A stretch of 47,303 nt of DNA from Marinosulfonomonas sp. GTDB lineage: Bacteria; Pseudomonadota; Alphaproteobacteria; Rhodobacterales; Rhodobacteraceae. The notes beneath the pieces are model-generated. The model was not told the DNA's origin. It saw only the letters and a program-made list of their open reading frames with translations, and made no database searches. This document shows positions 8,446-17,351 of the stretch, piece after piece (positions within the stretch are counted from its first letter, which is position 1; every line of letters begins with the position of its first letter). The stretch lies in contig JALSRG010000066.1 in assembly GCA_026984915.1 (NCBI GenBank), positions 1 through 47,303 on the forward strand, in the 5' to 3' direction. The translations under genes and the position numbers were made by a program.

Positions 8446-10635
8446 ATGCAACGCCCAATCCCCCTGACCCGCGATATCGTTTTGATTGGGGGCGGGCACA
8501 CGCATGCACTGGTGTTGCGCAAATGGGGTATGGATCCGCTGCCCGGTGTGCGCCTGACCGTGATTGATCCCAATCCGACTGCCCCCTATTCCGGTATGCT
8601 GCCAGGCCATATTGCTGGCCATTATTCACAGGCGGAGCTGGAGCTTGATCTGGTTCGGCTGGCGCGGTTTGCCGGGGCACGGCTGGTGATTGGCCGGGCC
8701 GAAGGGCTGGATCTGGCCCGCCAGACAGTCCGGATCAGCGGGCGCCCACCGATCGCCTATGATCTGGCATCGGTCGATATCGGCATTACCTCCAATCTGC
8801 CGGAATTGCCGGGATTTGCCGAACATGGTCTGGCGGCCAAACCTCTGGGTGCGCTCTCGGATCGCTGGGCCGAATATCTGGAGGCTTGCGCAAAAGGTGA
8901 CAAGGCCGCGGCGGTGGCGGTGATCGGCGCCGGGGTGGCAGGGGCAGAACTGGCCCTGGCGATGATGCATGCGATGCGCACCCGTGGGCTCAAAGACCCG
9001 GTGGTCAACGTGATCGAGGCCGCCGAACCGCTGACCGATCTGACCGCAAAAACCCGCGCGGCCCTGCTGGCGCAAATGCAAAAGGCCGGCATCGGCCTTT
9101 TGGCTGGCACAAAGGTGCAGGCGGTTGAGGCCGGGCGGGTACAACTGGACGACGGGCAGGCGCTGCCGGCAACGCTGACCATCGGCACGGCAGGGGCCCG
9201 CCCCTATGGATGGCTGGAGGAAACCGGGCTGGCGCTGAGCCGCGGCTTTATCAATGTCGACGCAACCCTGCGTTCGTCAACTTCACCCCAGGTCTTTGCA
9301 GTTGGGGACTGCGCCCATCTGACCCATGCGCCCCGCCCGAAGGCCGGAGTCTATGCCGTGCGCGAGGCCCCGGTCTTATTTGACAATCTGCGCGCTTCGG
9401 TGAGCGGTGGCAAACTGCGCCGGTATCAGCCGCAGAAAGACTATCTGAAACTGATTTCGCTGGGTGACAAACGTGCCCTGGCAGACAAATTCGGATTTCG
9501 CACTCAGGGCGCGGCCCTGTGGCGCCTCAAGGATCGCATTGATCGAAAATTCATGCGTAAATTCCATGCGTTACCATCCATGCCTCAACCGGATTTACCG
9601 CGCGTGGTTGCCGACGGTGTGCGCGAAATGCTATCGGATCAGCCGCCCCTGTGTGGCGGTTGCGGCGCCAAGATGGCGATGGGGTCGCTGCGCGACAGCC
9701 TTTCGGCCTTGCCCGCAACAGCGCGCGACGATGTGCTAAGCGGTCCGGGCGATGACGCGGCCATTTTGCAGACCGGCGGGGAAACACAGGTATTCACCAC
9801 CGATCATCTGCGCGCATTCGGCAATGATTACAGCATGATGGCGCGTATTGTTGCAGTGCATTCCCTGGGCGATATCTGGGCCATGGGGGCACAGCCTCAG
9901 GCGGCTTTGGCCAGCATCACCCTGCCGCAGATGCGCCCGAAAATGCAAAAGGACACGCTGCGTGAAATTCTGGCGGCAGCGGGCCGGGTCATGACCGGGG
10001 CGGGGGCCGAGATCGTGGGCGGCCATACGACTCTGGGGCAGGAACTGAGCATCGGCTTCAGCGTCACCGGCCTGTGCCGGAACCGGCCGCCGATCACCTT
10101 GCAGGGGGCCAAAATCTCGGACGCACTCATTCTCACCAAACCGTTGGGCAGTGGCGTTCTGATGGCGGCAGAAATGCAGATGCAGGCCGATGGCCGCTGG
10201 ATTGCCGCCGCGCTGGAGGAAATGGCCCGGCCCAATGCAGAGGCCGCGCGCATTCTGGCCCGGGCGCATGCCATGACGGATGTGACCGGCTTCGGGCTGG
10301 TCGGGCATCTGTTGTCGATGCTTGATGCTGCGCAACTCGGCGCCCGGGTTGATCTGGGGGCCATTCCGCTGATGGCAGGGGCCGTGCAACTGGCCGAGCG
10401 GGGCATCCGCTCGTCGATATTTGCCGAAAACCGGTCGGATCAGGTGGCGCGGGTTGCCTGCCCTGACAGCCCGCTTGCCGATTTGCTGTTTGATCCGCAG
10501 ACTGCCGGGGGCCTGTTGGCGGCCGTGGATTGCAAGGATGCAGATGCTGTTTTGGCGCAGTTGCAGGACGCGGGCTATCCGGCGGCGCAAATTGGCGAGA
10601 TTGTCGCGGGCCCTGCCGAAATCAGGGTTGTCTGA
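8446..10635 (+). CDS. selD: NADH-dehydrogenase-like oxidoreductase fused to selenophosphate synthase
   Basis: A 729-aa fusion. Residues about 1-385 form a pyridine-nucleotide-disulfide oxidoreductase resembling NDH-2 or sulfide:quinone reductase (IVLIGGGHTHALVLR, a second nucleotide site VAVIGAGVAGAELAL, and FAVGDCAHL near the end of the domain). Residues about 395-729 form SelD, which makes selenophosphate from selenide and ATP. In CGGCGAK, Cys406 and Lys409 match the catalytic Cys17 and Lys20 of E. coli SelD, so this is the cysteine form, not selenocysteine. The ATG at 8446 starts MQRPIPLTRDIVLIGGG. It converges with mnmH, overlapping its end by 14 bp. The fused oxidoreductase may supply or channel reduced selenium, an inference known for this fusion type. 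Confidence 0.93.
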   Translation: MQRPIPLTRDIVLIGGGHTHALVLRKWGMDPLPGVRLTVIDPNPTAPYSGMLPGHIAGHYSQAELELDLVRLARFAGARLVIGRAEGLDLARQTVRISGRPPIAYDLASVDIGITSNLPELPGFAEHGLAAKPLGALSDRWAEYLEACAKGDKAAAVAVIGAGVAGAELALAMMHAMRTRGLKDPVVNVIEAAEPLTDLTAKTRAALLAQMQKAGIGLLAGTKVQAVEAGRVQLDDGQALPATLTIGTAGARPYGWLEETGLALSRGFINVDATLRSSTSPQVFAVGDCAHLTHAPRPKAGVYAVREAPVLFDNLRASVSGGKLRRYQPQKDYLKLISLGDKRALADKFGFRTQGAALWRLKDRIDRKFMRKFHALPSMPQPDLPRVVADGVREMLSDQPPLCGGCGAKMAMGSLRDSLSALPATARDDVLSGPGDDAAILQTGGETQVFTTDHLRAFGNDYSMMARIVAVHSLGDIWAMGAQPQAALASITLPQMRPKMQKDTLREILAAAGRVMTGAGAEIVGGHTTLGQELSIGFSVTGLCRNRPPITLQGAKISDALILTKPLGSGVLMAAEMQMQADGRWIAAALEEMARPNAEAARILARAHAMTDVTGFGLVGHLLSMLDAAQLGARVDLGAIPLMAGAVQLAERGIRSSIFAENRSDQVARVACPDSPLADLLFDPQTAGGLLAAVDCKDADAVLAQLQDAGYPAAQIGEIVAGPAEIRVV

Positions 10636-11683
10636 AGCCACTTGCCAGTTCCAGGATTTGTTCGGCTGCACGGTCCAGATCTGACTCGTCAAAGCCCGCC
10701 AGCCGTATCTCGCCCAGTATTTCATGGGCCGAACGGGCTTGCGATTTGGCATATCGCGGGTCGTAATGCTGTTCCATAAGTTCCAGCGCCAAGGGCCGGA
10801 AGGCCCCTTCCCGCGCCCAGGCCAGCCAGCGGCTGATGGTGTCGGCACTGTGAAACCGGCGCAGGGCTTCTATCCTGGTTTCCAGCCGGTCGATGTCATC
10901 TGTCACATCGCTGTAGGCCGTTGTCAGGAAATCTGCCCGGCTCTGGGGTGTTGCCGCCAGACGAATGCGTGGTGCGGCACACATGGCGCGCCACACGGCA
11001 GCAGGTATCGCGCAATTGCCAATACGGTTTGATTCCGCTTCCAGCAGAACCGGGCGGTTCGGGTCAAGCTGGCGCAGGGCATCCGCCAGCCGGCTCTCAA
11101 ACATTTTCTGCGAGGGCTGTTTTGCACCGACAAGCCCGAAAACCGAGCCACGATGCTGCGCCAGCCCTTCCAGATCAATGATCTGGCCACCCAAGGTCCT
11201 GACCCTTTGCAGCAGGGCCGTTTTTGCCGTGCCGGTGTTGCCATCAAGCAGAACAACCGGTTGTCTGACCGGCGTGTCATAGAGCCGCGCCACCACCAGC
11301 CTGCGATAGGTCTGATAACCGCCTTCCAATACGCCGACGCGCCAGCCGATCTGTTTCAGGATGGAGGCAAAGGAATTTGACCGCTGGCCGCCGCGCCAGC
11401 AGTAAACCAGCGGCCGCCAGCCACCTTGCCTGTCCGCCAGCGGGCCGTCAATATGGCGGGCCGCGTTGCGCGCCACAAGTGCGGCGCCAATCTTGCGGGC
11501 GCGAAACGGGTCATCCTGCACATAGATCGTGCCCACCTGCGCCCGCTGTTCATCATCGAGAACCGGCAGGTTGATGGCACCGGGCAGGTGATCCTCGGCA
11601 AATTCCGCCGGAGAGCGCACGTCGATGACCTCATCAAACGGCAAGTCGGAAAGTGTTGAAAGATCGGCAAGCGAATAGAGCAT
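10622..11683 (-). CDS. mnmH: tRNA 2-selenouridine synthase
   Basis: Replaces sulfur by selenium in the wobble 2-thiouridine of certain tRNAs, using selenophosphate. At 353 aa it is close to the E. coli enzyme. The rhodanese domain (about 1-130) carries the active-site loop CWRGGQRS with Cys95. A P-loop domain follows (GNTGTAKT at about 148-155). The ATG at 11683 (MLYSLADLSTL) is my choice, although the site in front is weak and the frame stays open upstream. Its end overlaps the selD gene on the opposite strand, which supplies its selenium donor. Confidence 0.93.
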   Translation of the reverse strand: MLYSLADLSTLSDLPFDEVIDVRSPAEFAEDHLPGAINLPVLDDEQRAQVGTIYVQDDPFRARKIGAALVARNAARHIDGPLADRQGGWRPLVYCWRGGQRSNSFASILKQIGWRVGVLEGGYQTYRRLVVARLYDTPVRQPVVLLDGNTGTAKTALLQRVRTLGGQIIDLEGLAQHRGSVFGLVGAKQPSQKMFESRLADALRQLDPNRPVLLEAESNRIGNCAIPAAVWRAMCAAPRIRLAATPQSRADFLTTAYSDVTDDIDRLETRIEALRRFHSADTISRWLAWAREGAFRPLALELMEQHYDPRYAKSQARSAHEILGEIRLAGFDESDLDRAAEQILELASGFRQP

Positions 11684-11774
11684 GACCGGCTTGTAGCCCC
11701 GATTGCCGGCGGTGTAAAACCGGCCTTCAGTCAGGCGCCTTTGATGGCGGAAATGAAGGCGGCCGGCCATTTTA

Positions 11775-12389
11775 TCAGGCGGATGATATTTCGACATCCA
11801 GACGTGTGAGATTGGATGAAACCGCACGCGCATTGGGCAGATCATTGTCTTGCGCCCGCGCGATGGCGGCCGGCCTGTCCAGGCCGTGCCGCAACCAGCG
11901 GTCGATCAGCCTTTCGCGCAGCACTGTTTCACTCGGCCGTAAAAACACCCGCAGATCCCAAAATCTGTCCAGACTGCGCCAGCCGGGCCTGTCATACAAC
12001 AGATAGTTGCCTTCCACGATGACGCTCTTGCAGTCGCGTCCCACCAGGCCGGCCCCGGCAATGGCAAGGTCGCGCGCTCTGTCAAACAGCGGGAAAAAGA
12101 TTTCCTCCTCCTGCTTCAGGCGTTTCACAAGGCTTGCAAACCCGCCCAGATCAAAGGTCTCGGGCGCGCCCTTTCTTGCCAGCAGACCGCGGTCTTCCAG
12201 AACCCTGTTGTCCAGATGGTAGCCATCCATCGGCACCGTGACCGCGTGTTTCAGCCGTTTGCTAACCTGTGCGGCCAGCCATGATTTGCCGCTCGCCGGT
12301 GGCCCGGCAATGGCCACCACCCGGCGTTTGCCGCTGATCGGCAGGCTTTCGATCCGCTCCAGCAGTTCATCCAGGTCAGCGCTGTTCAC
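11775..12389 (-). CDS. P-loop kinase, FrcK/uridine-kinase-like
   Basis: A 204-aa nucleoside/sugar kinase-like P-loop protein. Walker A is GPPASGKS (about 29-36). The stretch VPMDGYHLDN and the WRSLDRFWDLRVFLRPS region resemble the uridine kinase/phosphoribulokinase group and FrcK of the rhizobial fructose transporter operon. The start is a GTG at 12389 after GGGAG. It is the last gene of the sugar operon, so sugar or nucleoside phosphorylation is likely. The exact substrate is unknown. Confidence 0.78.
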   Translation of the reverse strand: MNSADLDELLERIESLPISGKRRVVAIAGPPASGKSWLAAQVSKRLKHAVTVPMDGYHLDNRVLEDRGLLARKGAPETFDLGGFASLVKRLKQEEEIFFPLFDRARDLAIAGAGLVGRDCKSVIVEGNYLLYDRPGWRSLDRFWDLRVFLRPSETVLRERLIDRWLRHGLDRPAAIARAQDNDLPNARAVSSNLTRLDVEISSA

Positions 12390-12416
12390 GGCAAAACTCC
12401 CGGCTTGCCGGTATCA

Positions 12417-12444
12417 CATGGTTCAAACGGCATGGTTCAAACGG
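12417..12444. repeat. perfect tandem pair of a 14-mer
   Basis: CATGGTTCAAACGG occurs twice in direct succession. The second copy contains the TGA stop of the Gfo/Idh gene (12437-12439 on the minus strand). It looks like a replication-slippage duplication at the 3' end of that gene. Confidence 0.9.
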
Positions 12445-13552
12445 CAACCCAACGCCCCCCGTCCTGCGCCGATTGCACGGCGGCGGTGATGAACCTCAGC
12501 CCGTCAATGCCCGCCTCGATACCCGGCAACGGCACCGGGCCGGTTTCGCCTTTACGGATGACATCGGCGAACTCGCTGTAAAGCGTGGCAAAGGCTTCCA
12601 GAAAGCCCTCGGGATGTCCGGCCGGCAGGCGCGCCTGCCCCTGAAACCCGGCGCCGCCGCGGCTCAGCAACTGCTTTGGCTTGCCGATCTGCGCGAACCA
12701 CAGCTTGTTCGGTTCTTCCTGGGCAAATTCCAGACTGCCGGTTTCGCCGAAAATGCGGATGCGCAACCCGTTCTCGTTGCCAATTGCAACCTGACTGGCC
12801 CAGAGCAGGCCTTTTGCGCCTTTTTCAAACCGAAACAGAATATGGGCGTTGTCGTCCAGCCTGCGCCCGGCACCGAACCGGTGCAGATCAGCGCTCAGTT
12901 CCCTGACAGCAAGCCCGGAAATGAACTGCGCCAGATTACAGGCATGCGTGCCGATATCGCCAATGCACCCCCCGGCCCCCGAGCGCTCCGGATCCAGACG
13001 CCATTCGGCCTGTTTGCCGGTTTCATCCCCGGACAGCCAGTCCTGGATATACTCCATGTTGACCAGCCGGATCGGCCCGATCGCGCCGCTCAGAACCATC
13101 CGTCTGGCCTCTCGGGCCATCGGATAGCCGGTGTAGTTATGCGTCAGCAGAAAATGGCAGCCCGTTTCCCGGATCAGGGATTTCAGGGCCAGCGCATCGT
13201 CAAGATTGCTGGTGACCGGCTTGTCACAAATCACATGAATGCCCTGTTCGAGAAACGCCTTTGCCACCGCGAAATGCAGATGGTTCGGGGTGACGATCGC
13301 CACAACCTCTATGCCGTCCGGCCGGGCTGCCTCGGCCTTGGCCATTTTCGCATAACTGTCGTAGGTTCTATCCATTGGCAGACCGAGTTGCTGCCCCGAT
13401 TGTTTTGCACGTTCCGGCGTGGACGAAAGTGCTCCGGCAACCAGTTCGTATTTGTCGTCAATGCGTGAAGCTGTTCGGTGCACCGCACCGATAAACGCCT
13501 CCATGCCGCCGCCAACCATGCCAAGGCGAATTCTGTTCTTTGTATCGCTCAT
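12437..13552 (-). CDS. Gfo/Idh/MocA-family sugar dehydrogenase
   Basis: An NAD(P)-dependent oxidoreductase of 371 aa in the glucose-fructose oxidoreductase / inositol dehydrogenase family. The Rossmann part has GMVGGGMEAFIGAVH. The catalytic-lysine motif reads CDKPVTSN where the family has EKP. The substrate-binding domain shows GGCIGDIGTHACNL, with the usual Asp and His. GGAGG lies ahead of the ATG at 13552. It follows the isomerase gene by 21 bp in the sugar operon, and probably oxidises or interconverts the imported sugar or cyclitol. Confidence 0.88.
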   Translation of the reverse strand: MSDTKNRIRLGMVGGGMEAFIGAVHRTASRIDDKYELVAGALSSTPERAKQSGQQLGLPMDRTYDSYAKMAKAEAARPDGIEVVAIVTPNHLHFAVAKAFLEQGIHVICDKPVTSNLDDALALKSLIRETGCHFLLTHNYTGYPMAREARRMVLSGAIGPIRLVNMEYIQDWLSGDETGKQAEWRLDPERSGAGGCIGDIGTHACNLAQFISGLAVRELSADLHRFGAGRRLDDNAHILFRFEKGAKGLLWASQVAIGNENGLRIRIFGETGSLEFAQEEPNKLWFAQIGKPKQLLSRGGAGFQGQARLPAGHPEGFLEAFATLYSEFADVIRKGETGPVPLPGIEAGIDGLRFITAAVQSAQDGGRWVAV

Positions 13553-13573
13553 GCCAGAACCTCCGGTTGAATA

Positions 13574-14428
13574 TCATTCGATCGACAGACCCGCCGCAGA
13601 CGCAACACGGCGCAAAAACGGAATGCCAAGATTGAGAACGTCATCCGGATTTTGCGCCACCGGCCGCCAAATGGCCAGCCCGCCGGCAATGTCCGGGTCA
13701 ACATGGTTCATGCTTTCAAGCGTCAGGATCCCGTCATAGCCGATGGCGGTCAGCGCCGCCATGGCCGCCGGCCAGTTCACCATGCCGCGGCCCGGCGTCC
13801 CCCGGTTGCTTTCCGACAGATGGACATAGCCCAGATACGGGGCCGCCGTGGCAAAGCCACTGGCAAAATCCTGTTCCTCGATATGCATGTGATAGGTATC
13901 CAGATGAATGAACAGGTTTGGCGCCCCGACGGCCTCGACATAGCCCACCGCATCGGCGGCGGTGTTCATCAGATGGGTCTCGTAACGGTTGCACGGCTCG
14001 ATCCCCAGCCGCAGCCCGAATCCATCCGCCTTTCGGCACGCCGCCTCCAGAAATCGGCACAGGGTGTCCCGCTCTCTTTGCGTCACCGGCCGGCCTGTCG
14101 TCTTGCCGATTGTGCCATAGGTGACACCGGACAGAACATCGCCCCCCAGGGCCTGGGTGACACGAAAGGCATTTGCAAGAAAGGCCAGCCCGCTTTCCAT
14201 ATCCGAAACCAGATCAATCGTTCCGGGCAGGCCAAGCGATGTCACCAACTGGAAATCATGTTGCCGGGCAAAGGATTTCGCCCCCTCCACATCAAACCTG
14301 TCGGGCCGCAACAGCGGAATTTCCAGAATCTTCACCCCATGCGCTTTCAGCAACGGGCAATTGTCGCGCATTGTTTCGGTTTGCCATTCCGGCGCGATTG
14401 CAAAGGTGTGAATTCCAAGAACGGCCAT
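13574..14428 (-). CDS. sugar (phosphate) isomerase/epimerase, TIM barrel
   Basis: A 284-aa member of the AP-endonuclease-2-like TIM-barrel group that includes xylose isomerase-like, tagatose 3-epimerase and IolE/IolI enzymes. Metal-site stretches are visible: EIPLLRPD, GIEPCNRYETHLMN, IHLDTYHMHIEEQDF, HLSESNRG and LTLESMN. It lies 2 nt after the ATPase gene and ahead of the Gfo/Idh gene. This pairing often interconverts keto and aldo sugars or inositols. The substrate is not determined. Confidence 0.85.
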   Translation of the reverse strand: MAVLGIHTFAIAPEWQTETMRDNCPLLKAHGVKILEIPLLRPDRFDVEGAKSFARQHDFQLVTSLGLPGTIDLVSDMESGLAFLANAFRVTQALGGDVLSGVTYGTIGKTTGRPVTQRERDTLCRFLEAACRKADGFGLRLGIEPCNRYETHLMNTAADAVGYVEAVGAPNLFIHLDTYHMHIEEQDFASGFATAAPYLGYVHLSESNRGTPGRGMVNWPAAMAALTAIGYDGILTLESMNHVDPDIAGGLAIWRPVAQNPDDVLNLGIPFLRRVASAAGLSIE

Positions 14429-14430
14429 CT

Positions 14431-15210
14431 TCAGGCTCCCGCTTCCTCGTGGTCGGCGGCATCGTCCATGTCATTGCCGCCGACAATGGCGCTGACCACT
14501 TTGGTCATGCTTGTGTCCGCCGTGATCAGATCCGCCTCGGCGCGGCCGTGGCGCAAGACGACAATCCGGTCGGTGACGCTCAGAACATCGTTCAAGCGGT
14601 GTGAAATCAGAATCACCGCAATGCCCTGCGATTTCAACTGCCGGATCAGGGTCAGCACACTTTGCACCTCGCGCACGGCCAGGGCGGCGGTCGGCTCGTC
14701 CATAATGACGACTTTCGGGTCAAAGGTCAGGGCGCGGGCAATGGCAACCGTCTGCTGCTGCCCGCCCGAGAACGAACCGACAGGCCGGTTGATCGACGGC
14801 AGATGCGCCCCCAGCCGGTCGATCATCTCCTGCGCCTTCTGGTTCATCTTGCGTTTGTCGACCATGCCGGGAATGAACCCCAGAAAGGCACGCGTCGGCT
14901 CTCGCCCCAGGAAAATATTGCTGGAAACATCCTGCTGCCGGGCCAGGGCCAGATCCTGATAGATCATTTCAATGCCCAGGCTGCGCCGGGCGCCGGGATC
15001 AAGATGCAAAATGGGTTTGCCCTGGAATGTGATCTCTCCGGCGTCGGCCCTGTAAATGCCGGTGATGGTTTTCATCAGGGTCGATTTGCCCGCGCCATTG
15101 TCACCGACAAGGCCGACAACCTCACCAGCCTGAACCGTCAGGTCAATACCGTGCAGAACATCAACCGCGCCAAAGCTTTTCCGGATGTTTCTGAGCGACA
15201 GCAGCGTCAT
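14431..15210 (-). CDS. sugar ABC transporter ATP-binding protein (FrcA-like, single domain)
   Basis: ATPase of a CUT2-type sugar importer. Walker A is GDNGAGKST, the signature SFSGGQQQTVAIARAL, and Walker B VVIMDEPTAAL. At 259 aa it has one ATPase domain, like FrcA and unlike the two-domain RbsA/AlsA proteins. Its ATG overlaps the permease stop (ATGA at 15207-15210). Confidence 0.93.
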   Translation of the reverse strand: MTLLSLRNIRKSFGAVDVLHGIDLTVQAGEVVGLVGDNGAGKSTLMKTITGIYRADAGEITFQGKPILHLDPGARRSLGIEMIYQDLALARQQDVSSNIFLGREPTRAFLGFIPGMVDKRKMNQKAQEMIDRLGAHLPSINRPVGSFSGGQQQTVAIARALTFDPKVVIMDEPTAALAVREVQSVLTLIRQLKSQGIAVILISHRLNDVLSVTDRIVVLRHGRAEADLITADTSMTKVVSAIVGGNDMDDAADHEEAGA

Positions 15211-16229
15211 ACCTTGTTTGCCTTTCGGATCTGGTACTGGTCGATGAAAACCGCGAAAATCAGCACGGCACCGATGGCCATCTGCTGGTAATAGGATTGC
15301 ACCGCCAGCAGGTTCAGCCCGTTTTGCAGCACCCCCATGATCAGCGCGCCGATGACCGAGCCGAGGATGGATCCGCGACCGCCGAACAGATTGGTGCCGC
15401 CGATGATGGCGGCCGTGATGGCGGTCAGTTCATAGCTGATCCCGGCGGTCGGATCGCCCGAATTGATCCGCGCCATGAACAGCATTCCGGCCAGCCCGGC
15501 CAGTGCGCCGGACAGGGTGTAGAGCACCAGCCGGTGCCGCTCGACATGAATGCCGGCAGTGCGGGCTGCGTTTTCGTTGTCGCCGATCGCCAGCGTATAG
15601 CGGCCAAACCGGGTAAATGCCAAAATATAATGGGTGATCAGCGCCACCGTCAGAAAGATGATGACCGGCATCGGAATACCAAACGGCCGGCCCTGCCCCA
15701 GATAGAGCAGCCCGTCGGGCAGACCATAAATCACCCGCCCGTCCGAGATCACCAGCGCCAGCCCGCGCGCCAGCCCCAGCATGCCCAATGTGACGATAAA
15801 CGCCGGCACAAAGGCCCGTGTCACCAATTGCCCGTTGATAAATCCGGCAATGGCCCCTGCCCCGATACAGGCCAAAACGCCGAAGACCGATGCCAGCCCC
15901 ATGTTGACGGCAACATAGGCCCCGACAACCCCCGACAACCCCATGACAGAGCCAAGCGAAAGATCCAGCCCGCCCGAGCCGATGACAAATGTCGCGGCAA
16001 TGGCCAGTACGCCGATGGTCGAGGTTGCCAGCAGAATATTGAGGAAGTTGTTGACCGACAGGAAATAGGGGGAAAGCACGGTCATGATGACACCCAGAAG
16101 GATCAGCACGATCAGGGATTCCATCCGCACATGCAGGCGTTCTTCGGATGCGGTCTGCAATCGACGCCAGAGGCCGGCCTCCTGTGCGGCCGCAGGTCGT
16201 GAGGGCATTCGGGTCTCCATCATGTTCAC
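15207..16229 (-). CDS. sugar ABC transporter permease (CUT2, RbsC/FrcC-like)
   Basis: Inner-membrane subunit with about ten hydrophobic segments and the family stretches GGLDLSLGSVMGLSG and TRFGRYTLAIGDNENAARTAGI. The frame begins with GTG at 16229; ATGs at 16223 and 16220 are alternatives, and the binding site does not decide between them. It sits 92 bp after the binding-protein gene, a gap that could allow uneven expression. Confidence 0.92.
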   Translation of the reverse strand: MNMMETRMPSRPAAAQEAGLWRRLQTASEERLHVRMESLIVLILLGVIMTVLSPYFLSVNNFLNILLATSTIGVLAIAATFVIGSGGLDLSLGSVMGLSGVVGAYVAVNMGLASVFGVLACIGAGAIAGFINGQLVTRAFVPAFIVTLGMLGLARGLALVISDGRVIYGLPDGLLYLGQGRPFGIPMPVIIFLTVALITHYILAFTRFGRYTLAIGDNENAARTAGIHVERHRLVLYTLSGALAGLAGMLFMARINSGDPTAGISYELTAITAAIIGGTNLFGGRGSILGSVIGALIMGVLQNGLNLLAVQSYYQQMAIGAVLIFAVFIDQYQIRKANKV

Positions 16230-16321
16230 TTGTTCGCTTCAGCCTGCCGACGCCGGTTCAGCAGCCGCCCTGTTCCGGTTGCGGGCCGTGACAGCCCGCA
16301 ACCCAGTTCCACCCTGCGCGT

Positions 16322-17305
16322 CTATTTGACGAACTCAAGCATCGGCTCCGTACCGGCTTCCATGACCTCTTTGGTCAGAACCAGAGTCGGCACGGTAATA
16401 TCCGAGGGAACCTCCTTGCCCTCCAGGGCCAGCTTGACATTTTCGACGGCCTGTTTGCCAACAAGATACGGCAGTTGCGCGACCGAGGCAGTCAGCCGTC
16501 CGGCCTTGATCGACTTGACCGCGTCAGAGTTGCCGTCAACACCGATAATCACGATCTTGCCACCCTTGCCGGCAGCGTAAACCGATTCAACCGCCCCCAG
16601 GGCCATGCCGTCATTGGCGGCGAAAATTCCCACCAGATCCGGGTTGCGGATCAGAATGTCATTGGTGATGGAGGCTGCCTTGCCGCGGTCCCAGTCACCG
16701 GGCAATGAGGCGACGATCTCCAGCCCCGGTGCCAGTTCCGCCAGTTTCTCGGCAAAACCGGCGGCGCGTTTCTGCCCCGTCACATTGCCGGACAGACCCT
16801 CGATCACCAGCACCGGGCCTTTTGCATCGGCGCCAAGCTGCGACACCATGAACTCGGCCCCCTGCGCGCCTGCGGCCACGTTGTCCGATCCGATGCGGAA
16901 AGTGATGTGAATGCCTTCCTTGTCCAGAATGGCCGGATCAAGGTTTCCGTCCAGATCAACCACCTTGATCCCGGCATCCTGCGCCGCTTTCAGGCAGGGC
17001 AGAAGGTTGGTCGAGTTGATCGCTGCGGTGATCATCGCCACCGGCTTGCGCTCCAGCATGGTATTGCAGACATTCAACTGGGATTCTGCCGCTTGATCGC
17101 TTTCGACCGCCTGAATGAAATAGGGCACGCCGGCGGCTTTTGCCCCTTCCTCGACCCCCATTCCCATCGCCCCCCAGAACGGGTTGGACAGTGTTTTCAT
17201 CAAGACACCGTATTCGCCCCCTTCGGCATGGGCGCCAGATCCGCCGACCAGCATGGCCAGCACGGCCAACGGCCGGATAAATCGATTCATTTTGTTGTAG
17301 AACAT
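16322..17305 (-). CDS. periplasmic sugar-binding protein of the ABC importer
   Basis: A 327-aa RbsB/AlsB-like solute-binding protein. A signal peptide (to about residue 27, GAHA-E) is followed by GVLMKTLSNPFWGAMGMGVEEGAKAAGV, which recalls the D-allose binding protein. IFAANDGMALGAVESV and IIGVDGNSDAVKSIKAG are typical of the fold. The ATG at 17305 follows a strong AGGAGGAG. It lies 46 bp downstream of the LacI-type regulator gene, in the same direction. Confidence 0.92.
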   Translation of the reverse strand: MFYNKMNRFIRPLAVLAMLVGGSGAHAEGGEYGVLMKTLSNPFWGAMGMGVEEGAKAAGVPYFIQAVESDQAAESQLNVCNTMLERKPVAMITAAINSTNLLPCLKAAQDAGIKVVDLDGNLDPAILDKEGIHITFRIGSDNVAAGAQGAEFMVSQLGADAKGPVLVIEGLSGNVTGQKRAAGFAEKLAELAPGLEIVASLPGDWDRGKAASITNDILIRNPDLVGIFAANDGMALGAVESVYAAGKGGKIVIIGVDGNSDAVKSIKAGRLTASVAQLPYLVGKQAVENVKLALEGKEVPSDITVPTLVLTKEVMEAGTEPMLEFVK

Positions 17306-17351
17306 GTTTCACTCCTCCTATTGATCAATGCACCCTTGTTTTTGGGCGTTA

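Noticed and set aside
9640-9680. Selenocysteine codon in SelD
   Set aside because: The catalytic position is a normal TGC cysteine codon (Cys406), and no in-frame TGA is present.
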